Source of the DNA: an uncultured Clostridia bacterium
GTDB taxonomy: Bacteria > Bacillota > Clostridia > UBA1381
Reading direction: 5' to 3'
Assembly: GCA_947631235.1 (NCBI GenBank)
Contig: CANRKO010000005.1
Location: 1 to 64,000, forward strand
DNA: 64,000 nt
Part shown: one piece after another, positions 1-9,537 of the stretch
Layout of the letters: each line of letters starts with the position of its first letter
Numbering within the stretch: position 1 is the stretch's first letter
Program-made: the position numbers and the translations under genes
Notes under the pieces: generated by a model
The model's input: the letters and a program-made list of their open reading frames with translations, nothing else
What the model was told of the DNA's origin: nothing
Databases searched by the model: none

Positions 1-26
1 TACCACATAATCGGTATTATGTGGTA
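1..26. repeat. Perfect 11-bp inverted repeat at integrase 3' end
   Basis: Arms at 1-11 (TACCACATAAT) and 16-26 (ATTATGTGGTA) surround a 4-nt loop. The right arm covers the stop codon of the recombinase gene. It could be that gene's terminator stem or a recombination (att) site; the sequence beyond position 1 is not available to decide. Confidence 0.6.
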
Positions 27-865
27 AAGCAATGCAACAATCTCATTCGTTCAATCTGACGACGATGTACTTCGCCTGACTCCATTGTGTAAATGCGCGT
101 TGTATTGACGTTGCTGTGTCCGAGAATATCCGCAAGACGTACTATGTCACGCTCCAATGAATAGTAGGTACGCGCAAACAGATGACGAAGATTATGTGGA
201 AATACTTTACTCCGCGGTACGTTGGCGCTGTCGCACAGCTTTTTCATATCAGACCATATATTGCTCCGGTCGAGCGGCTTGCCGTTTCTGCTGGTGAAAA
301 CAGAACCGGTTTTTATTCTGTATTCTTTGATGTAACCCTTTAGCATTTTACACAGCTTCGCCGGGAGAATTATATTACGAATTTTTCCTTTACAGTTAAT
401 ATTAACCTGCATTAAATTTATCGCTTCAACAGTGATGTATTTTAACTCCGATACTCGTATTCCTGTCGAGCAAATTGTCTGCATAAGATAATATAAGCGT
501 TTATTTTTCTTATTATTTGCGGCATTGAGCAGGCGAGTATATTCCGCTTTGGTAAGCTCTCTGTTTTTGTCAGCAAATACCTGTTTTTGTATTTTCAGTG
601 TTTTCACTTTGCAATCGTGCCAGTTGAGATAATTAAACAGACTATTTAATGATGATAATATCGAATTTACGCTGCGTGGAGCATATGTTGACATTATTCT
701 TTCCTTGTATTTTAACAAGACTTTTTTCTCAACGTCGCGTCCATTCAACCATATGCAAAACGCTGATATATCACGTATATACTTATTAACCGTAGCCTGT
801 GATTTTTCTTCTTCTATAAGATATTTTTTGTATTTTTCAACTGTCTCAGTATTTATTATTCGCAT
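17..865 (-). CDS. Tyrosine recombinase (phage-type integrase family)
   Basis: This 282-aa protein has an N-terminal SAM-like DNA-binding domain (about residues 10-85) and a C-terminal catalytic domain. The catalytic set is visible: Arg137 (TGIRVSEL), His224 and Arg227 in HNLRH, His250 in LGHSN and the nucleophile Tyr259. The family cuts and rejoins DNA through a 3'-phosphotyrosine link, either for element integration or for XerC/D-like dimer resolution. The ATG at 865 follows AAAGGAG by 9 nt. A divergent XRE regulator and a small unknown gene stand beside it, which suits a small mobile or invertible element better than the housekeeping Xer. The specific target is not evident. Confidence 0.9.
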   Translation of the reverse strand: MRIINTETVEKYKKYLIEEEKSQATVNKYIRDISAFCIWLNGRDVEKKVLLKYKERIMSTYAPRSVNSILSSLNSLFNYLNWHDCKVKTLKIQKQVFADKNRELTKAEYTRLLNAANNKKNKRLYYLMQTICSTGIRVSELKYITVEAINLMQVNINCKGKIRNIILPAKLCKMLKGYIKEYRIKTGSVFTSRNGKPLDRSNIWSDMKKLCDSANVPRSKVFPHNLRHLFARTYYSLERDIVRLADILGHSNVNTTRIYTMESGEVHRRQIERMRLLHCFTT

Positions 866-904
866 ATTAACAACTCCTTTGAACTGATGATTTTACCATA
901 ATTC

Positions 905-935
905 AATATAATGCACATTCAAAAGAATTTGTCAA
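905..935 (-). promoter_or_regulatory. Promoter for the recombinase gene
   Basis: On the minus strand a -35 TTGACA (plus 930-935) and a -10 TATATT (plus 905-910) are separated by 19 bp. The spacer contains a small palindrome ATTC-AAAA-GAAT that could bind a regulator. Confidence 0.5.
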
Positions 936-967
936 TAATTTTCAGAATGAAAATGTCACAAATTGCT

Positions 968-1207
968 TCATTCCTGTTTTCTTATGCTCTTGTTGATTTT
1001 TCTTACGTATTGCAATATCTGATATGCCACATAGCTGTTGATGACACGGCAAAGTAATACATCAAACCACTCTGTCAGCCGTCTGTTTCTTGCGTCGGTT
1101 GCATGTTTACAACAAATATTACTCAAGTCGTAAGCAATAATTTTATTGTATTTTTTGGATAATCCTCTTTGTTTGGCTGTTGGGTGAAGTATGGCATCAC
1201 TGTTCAT
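968..1207 (-). CDS. Hypothetical protein, 79 aa
   Basis: I do not recognise this basic protein. It contains two adjacent Cys (NICCKHATDARNRR) and a hydrophobic helix-like stretch near the C terminus, with no clear signal peptide. It is probably real, because a strong Shine-Dalgarno (AGGAAGGA) precedes the ATG and a near-perfect sigma-A promoter lies upstream. It sits between the recombinase and the divergent XRE gene, so it may be an accessory protein of that module such as an excision or regulatory factor; this is inferred from position only. Confidence 0.55.
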   Translation of the reverse strand: MNSDAILHPTAKQRGLSKKYNKIIAYDLSNICCKHATDARNRRLTEWFDVLLCRVINSYVAYQILQYVRKINKSIRKQE

Positions 1208-1254
1208 TTAATCCTTCCTTTCATCCTGAATAGTATAATCGGTTATTATATTCA

Positions 1255-1283
1255 ATTATATCCTCTTAAATTGGATATGTCAA
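1255..1283 (-). promoter_or_regulatory. Consensus promoter with internal inverted repeat
   Basis: The minus-strand -35 is TTGACA (plus 1278-1283) and the -10 TATAAT (plus 1255-1260), with a 17-bp spacer. An inverted repeat ATATCC/GGATAT lies across the spacer. A related GATAT-7-ATATC repeat occurs near 1303-1319 before the XRE gene. These are plausible operators for the XRE repressor. Confidence 0.65.
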
Positions 1284-1358
1284 TAAAAATTACTTGTTTA
1301 ACTTGATATAATTTTAATATCTGTGCGGTACAATTATATATAGAGATGGGGTGATTTT

Positions 1359-1670
1359 GTGGATATATATGAGCAGTTTGCCGAGCGTCTTGCACAGCTT
1401 AGAATGATTAAGGGCGTCTCTGCAAGAGATATGAGTTTGTCACTTGGACAAAGTACAGGATATATTAATAATATTGAGAATAAAAATAATCTTCCATCTA
1501 TGACAGCTTTTTTCTATATATGTGAATACTTAAACATAGAGCCAAGAGATTTCTTTGATTTCAACTCGAACGACCCAGAAAAATTGAATGAAATTATTGC
1601 GGACTTGAAAAAGCTAACACCTGAACAATTTAACCATATATCAGAGGTTATAAAGGATTTAACGAAATAA
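1359..1670 (+). CDS. XRE-family helix-turn-helix regulator
   Basis: This 103-aa protein has an N-terminal Cro/C1-type HTH (about residues 8-65: AQLRMIKGVSARDMSLSLGQ, then IENKNNLPSMTAFFYICEYL). A short C-terminal helical part (KLNEIIADLKKLTPEQFNHI) probably mediates dimerisation. The start at 1359 is GTG, preceded by GGGG. It is divergent from the 79-aa gene and the recombinase, so by analogy with phage and conjugative-element repressors it probably controls that promoter region. Its DNA is AT-rich compared with the housekeeping genes, in line with horizontal origin. Confidence 0.85.
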   Translation: MDIYEQFAERLAQLRMIKGVSARDMSLSLGQSTGYINNIENKNNLPSMTAFFYICEYLNIEPRDFFDFNSNDPEKLNEIIADLKKLTPEQFNHISEVIKDLTK

Positions 1671-1687
1671 AGATTGTCTAAAAATTA

Positions 1688-1732
1688 AGAAGTGCAGACT
1701 ACATATATTATTATATGAGTGTCTGCACTTCT
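1688..1732. repeat. Long hairpin after the XRE gene
   Basis: AGAAGTGCAGAC (1688-1699) pairs perfectly with GTCTGCACTTCT (1721-1732), and the loop can fold further (CATATA/TATATG). No T-run follows, so it is not a classic intrinsic terminator. It may mark the end of the mobile module. The rest of 1671-1842 shows no gene. Confidence 0.6.
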
Positions 1733-1842
1733 ATAGCCAATATTCTCTCTTAAGCCATATATTTTATATATTAATTAAAACATTTCAAAAAATATTTCAT
1801 TTACCCTTGACAACACGACGAGTACTCGCCTCTATATAAATC

Positions 1843-1880
1843 AAAAAACGCAGAATATAAAATTATATTTTGCGCTTTTT
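1843..1880. terminator. Terminator of the gyrB operon
   Basis: A 12-bp stem (1849-1860 with 1863-1874, one G-T wobble) has an A-run on the left and a T-run on the right. It could act in both directions but is well placed to end the minus-strand gyrB operon. Confidence 0.8.
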
Positions 1881-1943
1881 GAGTACTCTTTCTATACTGT
1901 TTTATCTCGCACCGCCGTAAACGCCTGTTTTTTTATTCCTTTA

Positions 1944-3875
1944 TTAAATATCGAGATTTGAAACGTACTTCGCGTTTGCCTCGATAAACTCGCGGCGCGG
2001 CTCGACCTTGTCACCCATGAGGATCGTGAACGTCCTGTCGGCTGCAATCGCGTCGTCGAGACTTACTTTAAGCATTGTGCGTTTTGCGGGATCCATGGTC
2101 GTTTCCTTAAGCTCCGCGGGATCCATCTCGCCGAGACCCTTGTACCTCTGCACCTTCGCGCCCGGACCGAGTTCCTCGATAAGCCTGTCGCGCTCGTCCT
2201 CGTCAAACGCGAACTTCTCGACGAGCGTCTTGTTCTTACCCTTAAACACCTTGTAAAGCGGCGGCTGCGCGATGTAGATATTACCGTTCTCGATAAGCGG
2301 ACGCATATATCTGAAGAAGAACGTCAAAAGCAGCGTTCTTATATGCGCACCGTCAACGTCGGCATCAGCCATTATAACGACCTTACCGTATTTGAGGTTT
2401 GTAATGTCAAAATCCTCGCCGATACCCGTGCCGAGAGCCTGTATGACGGGGAGCAGCTTTTCGTTCGAGTACACCTTGTCTATACGCGATTTCTCGACGT
2501 TGAGCATCTTGCCCCACAGCGGAAGTATAGCCTGGAAACGTCTGTTGCGTCCCTGTTTCGCGCTGCCGCCCGCGCTGTCGCCCTCGACGATGAACAATTC
2601 CGCGTAGTCCGCGCCCTCGTCGGTGCATTTGGCAAGCTTGCCGAGCAGAGACGAGTTTGTGGCGTTGTTGTTCTTGCGCGTAAGCTCACGCGCACGCTTT
2701 GCCGCCTCTCTTGCGCGTGATGCGGTGATCGTCTTTTCCACAATCGTTCTCGCGACGCGCGGATTTTCCTCCAAAAATTCCGACAGCTTGTCGTTTAACG
2801 CGTACTCGACGAGCGTTCTCGCTTCGCTGTTGCCGAGTTTGGTCTTTGTCTGACCCTCGAACTGCGGTTCGGTCACCTTAACGCTTATTACAGCCGTAAG
2901 ACCCTCGCGCGTGTCCTCGCCCGAAAGGTTCTGATCCTTCTCTTTGAGTATATTGTTCTTTCTCGCGTAGTCGTTTATGACGCGCGTAAGACCCGCCTTA
3001 AAGCCCGTCTCGTGCGTGCCGCCGTCGCCGGTGTGAATGTTGTTCGCGAACGACAGAAGTATCTCCGAATACGCGGTCGTGTACTGCATCGCGACCTCTA
3101 CCATCATATCCTCGCGCGACGCTTCAAAGTAAATAATATCGTCGTGCAGCGGGTCTTTGCCGCGGTTTATATACGTGACAAATTCCTTGATGCCGCCCTC
3201 GGCGTGGAGCGTCACCGTTTCGGGATTTTCAACGCGGCGGTCGGTGAGCAGTATTTTTACGCCCTTGTTGAGAAACGCCTGCTCCCTCAAACGCTTCAGG
3301 AGTATTTCGTAGTCAAATTCAAGCACCTCGAAAATTTCGGGGTCGGGCTTAAACGTTATCTTAGTACCCGTTTTATCGGTGTCGCCTATTACCTTCAGCT
3401 TACACGTCGGCTTGCCGCGCTCGTAGCTTTGGTAGTACACGTGCGTACCGTCCGACACCTCTACCTCCAGCTTTTCCGACAGCGCGTTTACGACCGACGA
3501 ACCGACGCCGTGCAGACCGCCCGACACCTTATATCCGCCGCCGCCGAACTTACCGCCCGCGTGGAGGATCGTAAGCACGACCTCGACGGTCGGTATACCC
3601 TGCTGCGGGTGAATACCGACGGGTATACCGCGTCCGTTATCCGTTACCGTCACGGAGTTGTCGGGGTTGATGTCAACCTTGATTTCCGTACAGTAGCCCG
3701 CGAGAGCCTCGTCTATGGAGTTGTCCACAATTTCATACACAAGATGGTGCAGACCGGGCGAGGAGGTCGAGCCTATATACATTCCCGGGCGCTTGCGCAC
3801 CGCCTCCAGACCCTCCAAGACCTGTATCTGATTTTCGTCATAGGTCGTTTCAATCTTGTTTTCCATTTCACTCAT
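1944..3875 (-). CDS. gyrB: DNA gyrase subunit B
   Basis: GyrB is the ATPase subunit of gyrase, which with GyrA introduces negative supercoils. The 643-aa length is normal. The GHKL ATPase motifs are visible near the N terminus ([27 protein letters not shown]). The TOPRIM region contains [15 protein letters not shown] and a [17 protein letters not shown] metal site. A C-terminal gyrase B motif ([21 protein letters not shown]) follows. The ATG at 3875 has AAGGAG upstream. It is the last gene of the recJ-relA-yaaA-recF-remB-gyrB series, 18 nt after remB. gyrA does not follow, unlike the usual Bacillus order. Confidence 0.98.
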   Translation of the reverse strand: MSEMENKIETTYDENQIQVLEGLEAVRKRPGMYIGSTSSPGLHHLVYEIVDNSIDEALAGYCTEIKVDINPDNSVTVTDNGRGIPVGIHPQQGIPTVEVVLTILHAGGKFGGGGYKVSGGLHGVGSSVVNALSEKLEVEVSDGTHVYYQSYERGKPTCKLKVIGDTDKTGTKITFKPDPEIFEVLEFDYEILLKRLREQAFLNKGVKILLTDRRVENPETVTLHAEGGIKEFVTYINRGKDPLHDDIIYFEASREDMMVEVAMQYTTAYSEILLSFANNIHTGDGGTHETGFKAGLTRVINDYARKNNILKEKDQNLSGEDTREGLTAVISVKVTEPQFEGQTKTKLGNSEARTLVEYALNDKLSEFLEENPRVARTIVEKTITASRAREAAKRARELTRKNNNATNSSLLGKLAKCTDEGADYAELFIVEGDSAGGSAKQGRNRRFQAILPLWGKMLNVEKSRIDKVYSNEKLLPVIQALGTGIGEDFDITNLKYGKVVIMADADVDGAHIRTLLLTFFFRYMRPLIENGNIYIAQPPLYKVFKGKNKTLVEKFAFDEDERDRLIEELGPGAKVQRYKGLGEMDPAELKETTMDPAKRTMLKVSLDDAIAADRTFTILMGDKVEPRREFIEANAKYVSNLDI

Positions 3876-3893
3876 CGTTTTATCTCCTTGTTA

Positions 3894-4139
3894 TTATTTA
3901 CTTCTGTTCGCTAATATTTTTGACGATACGGAGGAAATTAAAACCTCCGTCGCGCCGTTTGCGTTTGTCACAACGAAGGATTTCGGCAAATCGTCCGTCG
4001 TGTTTATTATAAGACCTCTCTTTTCCGCGCTCGGCAGAAAGTTCCGTCCGAGCCGAGAGACGGTCGTATTATCCATGTCAAATATTCCGACTATGTCCTT
4101 GCCGCGCACAACGGCGTCGTCCTCTATTCGTATATACAT
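3894..4139 (-). CDS. remB: RemB (YaaB) extracellular matrix/biofilm regulator family (DUF370)
   Basis: This 81-aa protein opens MYIRIEDDAVVRGKDIVGIF and contains the RGLIINTTDDLPKSFVVT region typical of the DUF370 family. In Bacillus the gene is yaaB/remB, between recF and gyrB. RemA and RemB influence biofilm matrix genes there, but the role in this organism is not known. The start lies one base after the recF stop, which implies translational coupling, and gyrB follows after 18 nt. Gene order and size support the call. Confidence 0.88.
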   Translation of the reverse strand: MYIRIEDDAVVRGKDIVGIFDMDNTTVSRLGRNFLPSAEKRGLIINTTDDLPKSFVVTNANGATEVLISSVSSKILANRSK

Positions 4140-4140
4140 T

Positions 4141-5223
4141 CTATATCACCGTTCCGCCTTTTATATGAATCAGTTTCGTTATGTCGGTGCTGAGCTTCAA
4201 ATCCGTGTCGGTCGAGGTTATAAGCACCTGTCTGCCGCGTATTCTTTCGGCGAGGTAAGCGCGTCTGTGCGCGTCAAGCTCGCTCATTATGTCGTCCAGC
4301 AGCAGTACGGGGTACTCGTTCTTTATATTCTCGATATAATCAGCCTGCGCTATCTTCATCGAAAGCGCGGCGGTGCGCTGCTGACCCTGCGACCCGTAAA
4401 GCCGTGCGTCCTTACCGTTTACCGATATTACGAGGTCGTCGCGCTGCACTCCGACCTGCGCCGACGCAAGCTTGATCTCGCGGTACCTGTTTTGCTCGAA
4501 ATAGTTGTATATGGTATCCTTGTCGTACGCGCCGCATTTGACGCCCGGAAGATACTCTATTTCGAGTTTCTCTTTTGAAATCTCGCTCTGCACGCGAGAC
4601 GCGAACGAGTTTATCAGCTTTACAAATTCAAGGCGGTATTTTATAATTTTCTCCGCCTCGACCGCGAGACGGTCGTTCCACACCGACAGCATTGTATCGC
4701 TGCGCGCGTCCGACGTTTTTAAGGTTTTAAGCAGGCTGTTTTTCTGCATAAGAGCCTTGTGGTAATCTATAAGGCTCGTTAGGTAACGCGGATAAAGCTG
4801 ACTTATCGCCGCATCCGTGAACCGCCGCCTTGCCGACGGCGAACCCTTTACGAGCGTCAAATCCTCAGGCGAAAACATGACCGCGTTCAGATAATTCATA
4901 AGCATCGAAAGCCGCGTTATCTGCACGCCGTTTATTCTGATGTTCTTTTTGCCGTTTTTTATTATCTGCAAAACAGCCTTATAGTCGCGCTCCGCGTCGT
5001 GGAACTCCAGACCGAGTTTCGCGAACTCCTCTCCGAACCGTATAAGCTCGCCGTCGGTTTTCGTCCTGTGGCTGCGCCCCTGTGAGAAGATGTACACGGC
5101 TTCGAGGATATTCGTCTTGCCCTGCGCGTTGTCGCCGTATATGACGTTCGTGTGGGGTGAGAACTCTATTTGTTCTTTGCGGTAGTTACGGAAATTCGTA
5201 AGAGTAAGGGATGAAATGTACAT
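4141..5223 (-). CDS. recF: DNA replication/repair protein RecF
   Basis: RecF is an SMC-like ATPase that helps load RecA at gapped DNA together with RecO and RecR. The 360-aa protein has a Walker A motif (YGDNAQGKTNILEAVY, about residues 29-44), an ABC signature-like region (YGSQGQQRTAALSMKIAQ) and a Walker B/D-loop (PVLLLDDIMSELDAHRR). Its ATG overlaps the stop of the upstream S4 gene by one base (TAATG), and remB begins one base after its stop. It normally follows dnaN, which is absent here. Confidence 0.97.
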   Translation of the reverse strand: MYISSLTLTNFRNYRKEQIEFSPHTNVIYGDNAQGKTNILEAVYIFSQGRSHRTKTDGELIRFGEEFAKLGLEFHDAERDYKAVLQIIKNGKKNIRINGVQITRLSMLMNYLNAVMFSPEDLTLVKGSPSARRRFTDAAISQLYPRYLTSLIDYHKALMQKNSLLKTLKTSDARSDTMLSVWNDRLAVEAEKIIKYRLEFVKLINSFASRVQSEISKEKLEIEYLPGVKCGAYDKDTIYNYFEQNRYREIKLASAQVGVQRDDLVISVNGKDARLYGSQGQQRTAALSMKIAQADYIENIKNEYPVLLLDDIMSELDAHRRAYLAERIRGRQVLITSTDTDLKLSTDITKLIHIKGGTVI

Positions 5224-5459
5224 TATCCGTCCTCCACCGTAATTTCGACCGTTCCGTCCTCAAACGCGACCGTCGCAGCGTCGCCGGCGCGTATTTTCCT
5301 GCCGCGCATGGTACACGTTTCGCCGTTTACGGAAACGATGCCGTCGAGTATCATTTCCTTCGCCATAGCCCCATGCTCCGCGAGCGCAGAAAATTTCAGG
5401 AGCTGGTCAAGCTTTATATATTCCGTTGTAATGGGTATCGTCATCTTTTCCATATTCAT
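5223..5459 (-). CDS. yaaA: S4-domain RNA-binding protein, YaaA type
   Basis: This 78-aa single-domain S4 protein carries the typical pattern IKLDQLLKFSALAEHGAMAK..ILDGIVSVNGETCTMRGRKIRAGD. In Bacillus the same small gene lies between dnaN and recF and is linked to late 50S ribosome assembly. Here it starts 4 nt after the relA/spoT stop and its own stop overlaps the recF start. The start could also be at the second Met (5453); the Shine-Dalgarno is weak (TTAAGG). Confidence 0.88.
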   Translation of the reverse strand: MNMEKMTIPITTEYIKLDQLLKFSALAEHGAMAKEMILDGIVSVNGETCTMRGRKIRAGDAATVAFEDGTVEITVEDG

Positions 5460-5463
5460 TACC

Positions 5464-7725
5464 TTAATTCGACAGTCTCGCCACGCTTATAACGCCGTGC
5501 AGCTGGAGCAATTTTTTCCGCAGCAGCGCGAGATCCGATGTGTTCCGTATCTCCACGCCAAGCTGTATTATCGCGATTTCGTCCTTGTTTACGTACGCGT
5601 TTACGGACTTGAACGGTATTTTGAGGTTCGCGAGTATGTTTGTGATTTCAAGCAGTACGCCGTCGCGGTTGTGGCACTCTACTTTGAGATTTGCCGTGTA
5701 CGACGTGGAACGCTCGCTGTCCCACATTACTTCTATAAACCGTCCTCTGTCCTCCTCGCTCATAACGTCGGGGTTCATGTTCGGGCAGTCGCGGCGGTGT
5801 ACGCTCACTCCCCTGCCCTTAGTGATAAAGCCGACAATATCGTCGCCCGCGACGGGGTTGCAGCACCGCGCCAGACGCACAAGGCAGTTGTCAATATCCT
5901 TAACGACGATACCCTTGCTCGACGCGTACCGTTTCGCGGGCTCGGCTTCAACGGTCTTGCTTTCCTCGTTGTATACCGCCTCGAGCTTTTTCTTCTGCTC
6001 CTGCTCGCGGTTCTGCTTTATCCATTCCTCGCGCAGTCTCATAACGACCTTCTGCGACGTGAGACCGCCGTAGCCGACGCTCGCGTAAAGGTCGTCGAGC
6101 GTCTGGAAACCGTAACGCTTAATCAGCAGGTTTATCCATTCGGGCTTAAAGAGCTGCTCGTGCGTGTTGCCTATGCGGCGCAAATCACGCTCTATAAGCT
6201 CCTTGCCGCGCTCTATATTCTCGTCGCGCCGCTCGCGCTTGAACCACTGATTTATCTTGTTCTTCGCCGTGGACGTGCGGCAAAGTTTGAGCCAGTCGCG
6301 GCTCGGGCCGTGCGTGTTCGCGGTGAGTATCTCCACGATCTCGCCGTTCTGCACCTGGTAGTTGTTCGGTACTATTTTGCCGTTCACCTTCGCGCCGCTC
6401 ATTTTATATCCGACCTGCGAGTGGATAGCGAACGCGAAGTCTATAACGGTACTGCGCGCCGGCAGCGATATGACTTTGCCCTGCGGCGTGAACACGAACA
6501 CCTCGTCCTCGAACAAATCAAATTTAAGCGTGTTGTAGAAGTCGTCGGTGTCTATGAGGTTCGTCTGCGTGTCGAGCAGCTGCCTTACCCATTCAAGCTT
6601 TGAGTCCATATCGGTCGAACCAGATATGCCTTCTTTATATTTCCAGTGCGCCGCGATACCGTTTTCCGCTATGCGGTGCATCTCCCACGTCCTTATCTGT
6701 ATTTCAAACGGCGTGCCGTTCGGCCCTATGACCGTCGTGTGCAGCGACTGGTACATATTGGGCTTGGGCATCGCGATGTAGTCCTTAAACCGCATCGGCA
6801 CGGGCGTGTACAGGTCGTGTACCATGCCGAGCACGGCATAGCAGTCCGCGACCGTATCGACTATGACGCGTACCGCAAACAGGTCGTAAAGTTCGTCGAG
6901 CGTCTTGTTCTGCGTGTACATCTTGCGGAAAATCGAGTAAAAATGCTTAGCGCGTCCCGTCACCTGACCCTTTATGCCCATTTCTTCAAGCTTTGCGCGG
7001 AGTATATCCATAATATCGCTTATGTATTTTTCGCGCTCCTCTTTTTTCTGGTTTATGCTCTGCCTGATTTCCTCGTACGCCACGGGGTCAAGGTATTTGA
7101 GAGCCAAATCCTCAAGCTCTATTTTAATCTTCGACATACCGAGGCGGTGAGCGAGCGGCGCGTAAACGTCGAGCGTCTCCTTCGATATGAGCAGTTGTTT
7201 CGCGCGCGGCATAAAGTTAAGCGTGCGCATATTATGAAGGCGGTCGATAAGCTTTATTATAACGACGCGTATATCCTTCGCCATCGCAAGGAACATTTTG
7301 CGCAGATTTTCGACCTGCTGCTCCTCACGCGTGTTGTACTGTATTTGTTTGAGGTGTGTAACGCCGTCCACAAGTTCCGCGACGCTCTTGCCGAACAATG
7401 CCTCGATATCCTCGTAGGTGTACGGCGTGTCCTCAACAACGTCGTGCAAAAGAGCCGCACTTATCGCCGTCGCGTCAAGCGAAAGCTGCGACGCGATATA
7501 CGCTATCTGAACGGGATGCTCTATATACGGCGCACCGCTGCGCCTGAACTGGTGCGAGTGCGCCGATTTCGCCAGCCGGTAGGCAACGTAGATAAGGTCG
7601 GTGTTCGCGTTGGGGCTGTAGCCCTTCACGGACTCGATTATTTTGTCCACAAGAACGTCGGTATCGTCAACGTGCTGCGGTATTTTTTCGGGTGAGAGTA
7701 TTACCTGTTCTTTTGTTTCGGGCAT
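5464..7725 (-). CDS. relA: Bifunctional (p)ppGpp synthetase/hydrolase, Rel/SpoT family
   Basis: This 753-aa long-form RSH enzyme makes and degrades (p)ppGpp in the stringent response. It has an HD hydrolase domain (HPVQIAYI.., ALLHDVVEDTPYT, RLHNMRTL), a synthetase domain (TGRAKHFYSIFRKM, RFKDYIAMPKPNMYQSLHTT), a TGS domain (VFTPQGKVISLPARSTVIDFAF), a Cys-containing zinc-finger-type region (LARCCNPVAGDDIVGFIT) and a C-terminal ACT domain. Both catalytic halves look intact. An AAGGAGG site precedes the ATG at 7725. recJ lies 16 nt upstream and the yaaA-like gene 4 nt downstream, so ppGpp metabolism is co-transcribed with recF and gyrB. Confidence 0.96.
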   Translation of the reverse strand: MPETKEQVILSPEKIPQHVDDTDVLVDKIIESVKGYSPNANTDLIYVAYRLAKSAHSHQFRRSGAPYIEHPVQIAYIASQLSLDATAISAALLHDVVEDTPYTYEDIEALFGKSVAELVDGVTHLKQIQYNTREEQQVENLRKMFLAMAKDIRVVIIKLIDRLHNMRTLNFMPRAKQLLISKETLDVYAPLAHRLGMSKIKIELEDLALKYLDPVAYEEIRQSINQKKEEREKYISDIMDILRAKLEEMGIKGQVTGRAKHFYSIFRKMYTQNKTLDELYDLFAVRVIVDTVADCYAVLGMVHDLYTPVPMRFKDYIAMPKPNMYQSLHTTVIGPNGTPFEIQIRTWEMHRIAENGIAAHWKYKEGISGSTDMDSKLEWVRQLLDTQTNLIDTDDFYNTLKFDLFEDEVFVFTPQGKVISLPARSTVIDFAFAIHSQVGYKMSGAKVNGKIVPNNYQVQNGEIVEILTANTHGPSRDWLKLCRTSTAKNKINQWFKRERRDENIERGKELIERDLRRIGNTHEQLFKPEWINLLIKRYGFQTLDDLYASVGYGGLTSQKVVMRLREEWIKQNREQEQKKKLEAVYNEESKTVEAEPAKRYASSKGIVVKDIDNCLVRLARCCNPVAGDDIVGFITKGRGVSVHRRDCPNMNPDVMSEEDRGRFIEVMWDSERSTSYTANLKVECHNRDGVLLEITNILANLKIPFKSVNAYVNKDEIAIIQLGVEIRNTSDLALLRKKLLQLHGVISVARLSN

Positions 7726-7741
7726 ATAAATAACCTCCTTC

Positions 7742-9466
7742 CTACGCTTTCGGCTCTCCTTTTTTCTTTATATCCTTTAACACAAGCTGTACGCTTTCCG
7801 TACGCTGGTATGAATTTATATCCATGTGAAAAGCTATGTGAACGACGTCGCCCTCGCGGAGCGTCTCTGCGAGCGCGCCCATCCCGAAGCCTATACAGTT
7901 TATGGTTCTGTTGTTTTTTAAAGCCCTGAGCCTTAAATGCTTACTGTCCGCGCCGACAGCCGAGACAGCCGTCACAGTCACGGACGAAACCGCGAACACG
8001 GGCTTTTCGTTGCCCATGCCGAACGGTTCGAGCCGTGAGAGCATATGCGCGTTTTCGAGCGTCAATGACTGCTCCGACAGCGGACAGTCGATCTCGACGG
8101 TCGGTATCATGTCCTTTTCGCCGAGCGTTTCGTCGGCATACTTGTTTATCGCCTTTTCAAAGTTTTCAATTTCGTTTTGGTTTATGTTAAGTCCCGCCGC
8201 GACGGCGTGACCGCCGAAGTCGGTAAGGTGCTTTTCACACGCGGAAAGCGCGTCGAACAGATTAAACGTCTTTATGCTCCGACCGCTGCCCTTTCCCGCG
8301 CCGTTATCGGTGGAAATCAGTATGCAGGGCTTATAGTACATATCGCACAGCCGTGACGCGACTATGCCGATAACGCCCTGATGCCATCCCTCGCGTGCGA
8401 GGACGATAACCTTCTTTTTCTCGAAATTCGCGTCCTTGGCTATCATCTGCAGCGTCTCGTCAAATATTTCCTTTTCGGTCTGCTGGCGTTCCTTGTTTTC
8501 CTCGTCGAGCGCAAGCGCGATTTCACGCGCTCGGTTTTCGTCACGCGTAAGCAGGAGTTCAACAGCTGTAGTCGCCGTGCCGAGCCTGCCGGCGGCGTTA
8601 AGGCGCGGCGCGATAGCGAACGCAATCGTGGACGCAGTAAACGGCTTATCTGTAACGCCCGCGACCTCCTCCAAAGCGCGTATGCCGACGCGCGTCGGAT
8701 TTTGCAAAGCGCAAAGTCCTTTGTCCACAATAATTCTGTTTTCGCCCAAAAGCGGTACAACATCGGCTATAGTGCCGAGCGCGGCGAGGTCAATGTATTC
8801 GTCAAACACCTCTCTGCTGCTCATGCCCCTACTTACCGCGAGAGCAAGTATCAGCTTAAACGCCACTCCAACGCCCGCGAGCGAGTCGAACGGGTATTCG
8901 CAGTCGGGACGCTTCGGGTTCAAAATCGCGGCAGCCGCTGTCGGAAGTCTGTCCTTGCAGGTGTGGTGGTCGGTTATTATAACGTCCATCTTCTGCAGTT
9001 TTGCAAACTCAACCTCGCCTATCGCCGTAATGCCGCAGTCGACAGTTATAAGCAGCTTTACGCCGCGTCGGAGCAGCTTGTTCACAGCCATTATGTTTAT
9101 GCCGTAGCCCTCGCCCTTGCGGTCGGGTATATAGTATTCAACGTTCGCGCCGAACTTTTCAAGAAATTCGTACATAAGAGCCGTGGACGTTATGCCGTCA
9201 ACGTCGTAGTCGCCGTACACGACAATTTTTTCGCCGCTTTCAATCGCGGAGTTTATGCGCTTTACCGCCTTGTCCATGTCGAGCATACGTGACGGGTCTA
9301 TGATGTTTGCCATTGATTTTTTTATGAACGACGGAACATCCTCTTTGCTCACGCCGCGGTTTAAGAGTATGGTCGCAATCATTTTGGGTATGTGATATTC
9401 GTTTGCAATATCCGTGATGTCATTTTCTTTCAGACGAAGATGTCTGAAAATCCATGCCTTCTCCAT
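7742..9466 (-). CDS. recJ: Single-stranded-DNA-specific exonuclease RecJ
   Basis: RecJ is a 5'-3' ssDNA exonuclease of the DHH phosphoesterase family acting in recombination and mismatch repair. Motifs seen are VVYGDYDVDGITSTALM (motif I), ITVDCGITA, ITDHHTC (DHH) and, in the DHHA1 domain, FGGHAVAAGL. I chose the ATG at 9466 (574 aa, MEKAWIFRHL): it has GGAGCAGGA just upstream, whereas an in-frame ATG at 9526 would start almost at the transcription start site. It is the first gene of the operon running to gyrB. Confidence 0.95.
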   Translation of the reverse strand: MEKAWIFRHLRLKENDITDIANEYHIPKMIATILLNRGVSKEDVPSFIKKSMANIIDPSRMLDMDKAVKRINSAIESGEKIVVYGDYDVDGITSTALMYEFLEKFGANVEYYIPDRKGEGYGINIMAVNKLLRRGVKLLITVDCGITAIGEVEFAKLQKMDVIITDHHTCKDRLPTAAAAILNPKRPDCEYPFDSLAGVGVAFKLILALAVSRGMSSREVFDEYIDLAALGTIADVVPLLGENRIIVDKGLCALQNPTRVGIRALEEVAGVTDKPFTASTIAFAIAPRLNAAGRLGTATTAVELLLTRDENRAREIALALDEENKERQQTEKEIFDETLQMIAKDANFEKKKVIVLAREGWHQGVIGIVASRLCDMYYKPCILISTDNGAGKGSGRSIKTFNLFDALSACEKHLTDFGGHAVAAGLNINQNEIENFEKAINKYADETLGEKDMIPTVEIDCPLSEQSLTLENAHMLSRLEPFGMGNEKPVFAVSSVTVTAVSAVGADSKHLRLRALKNNRTINCIGFGMGALAETLREGDVVHIAFHMDINSYQRTESVQLVLKDIKKKGEPKA

Positions 9467-9537
9467 TCTATCCTGCTCCAAACCACCGAATTTAAGTCCG
9501 CGCCGCCCCTGTGTGATGGCGGACACATATATATTTT

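Noticed and set aside
5308-6603. Long plus-strand open frame opposite relA/spoT, and similar ones opposite gyrB, recJ, metH and glgB
   Set aside because: All lie against well-supported genes, lack ribosome-binding sites and encode low-complexity Arg/Val-rich sequences.
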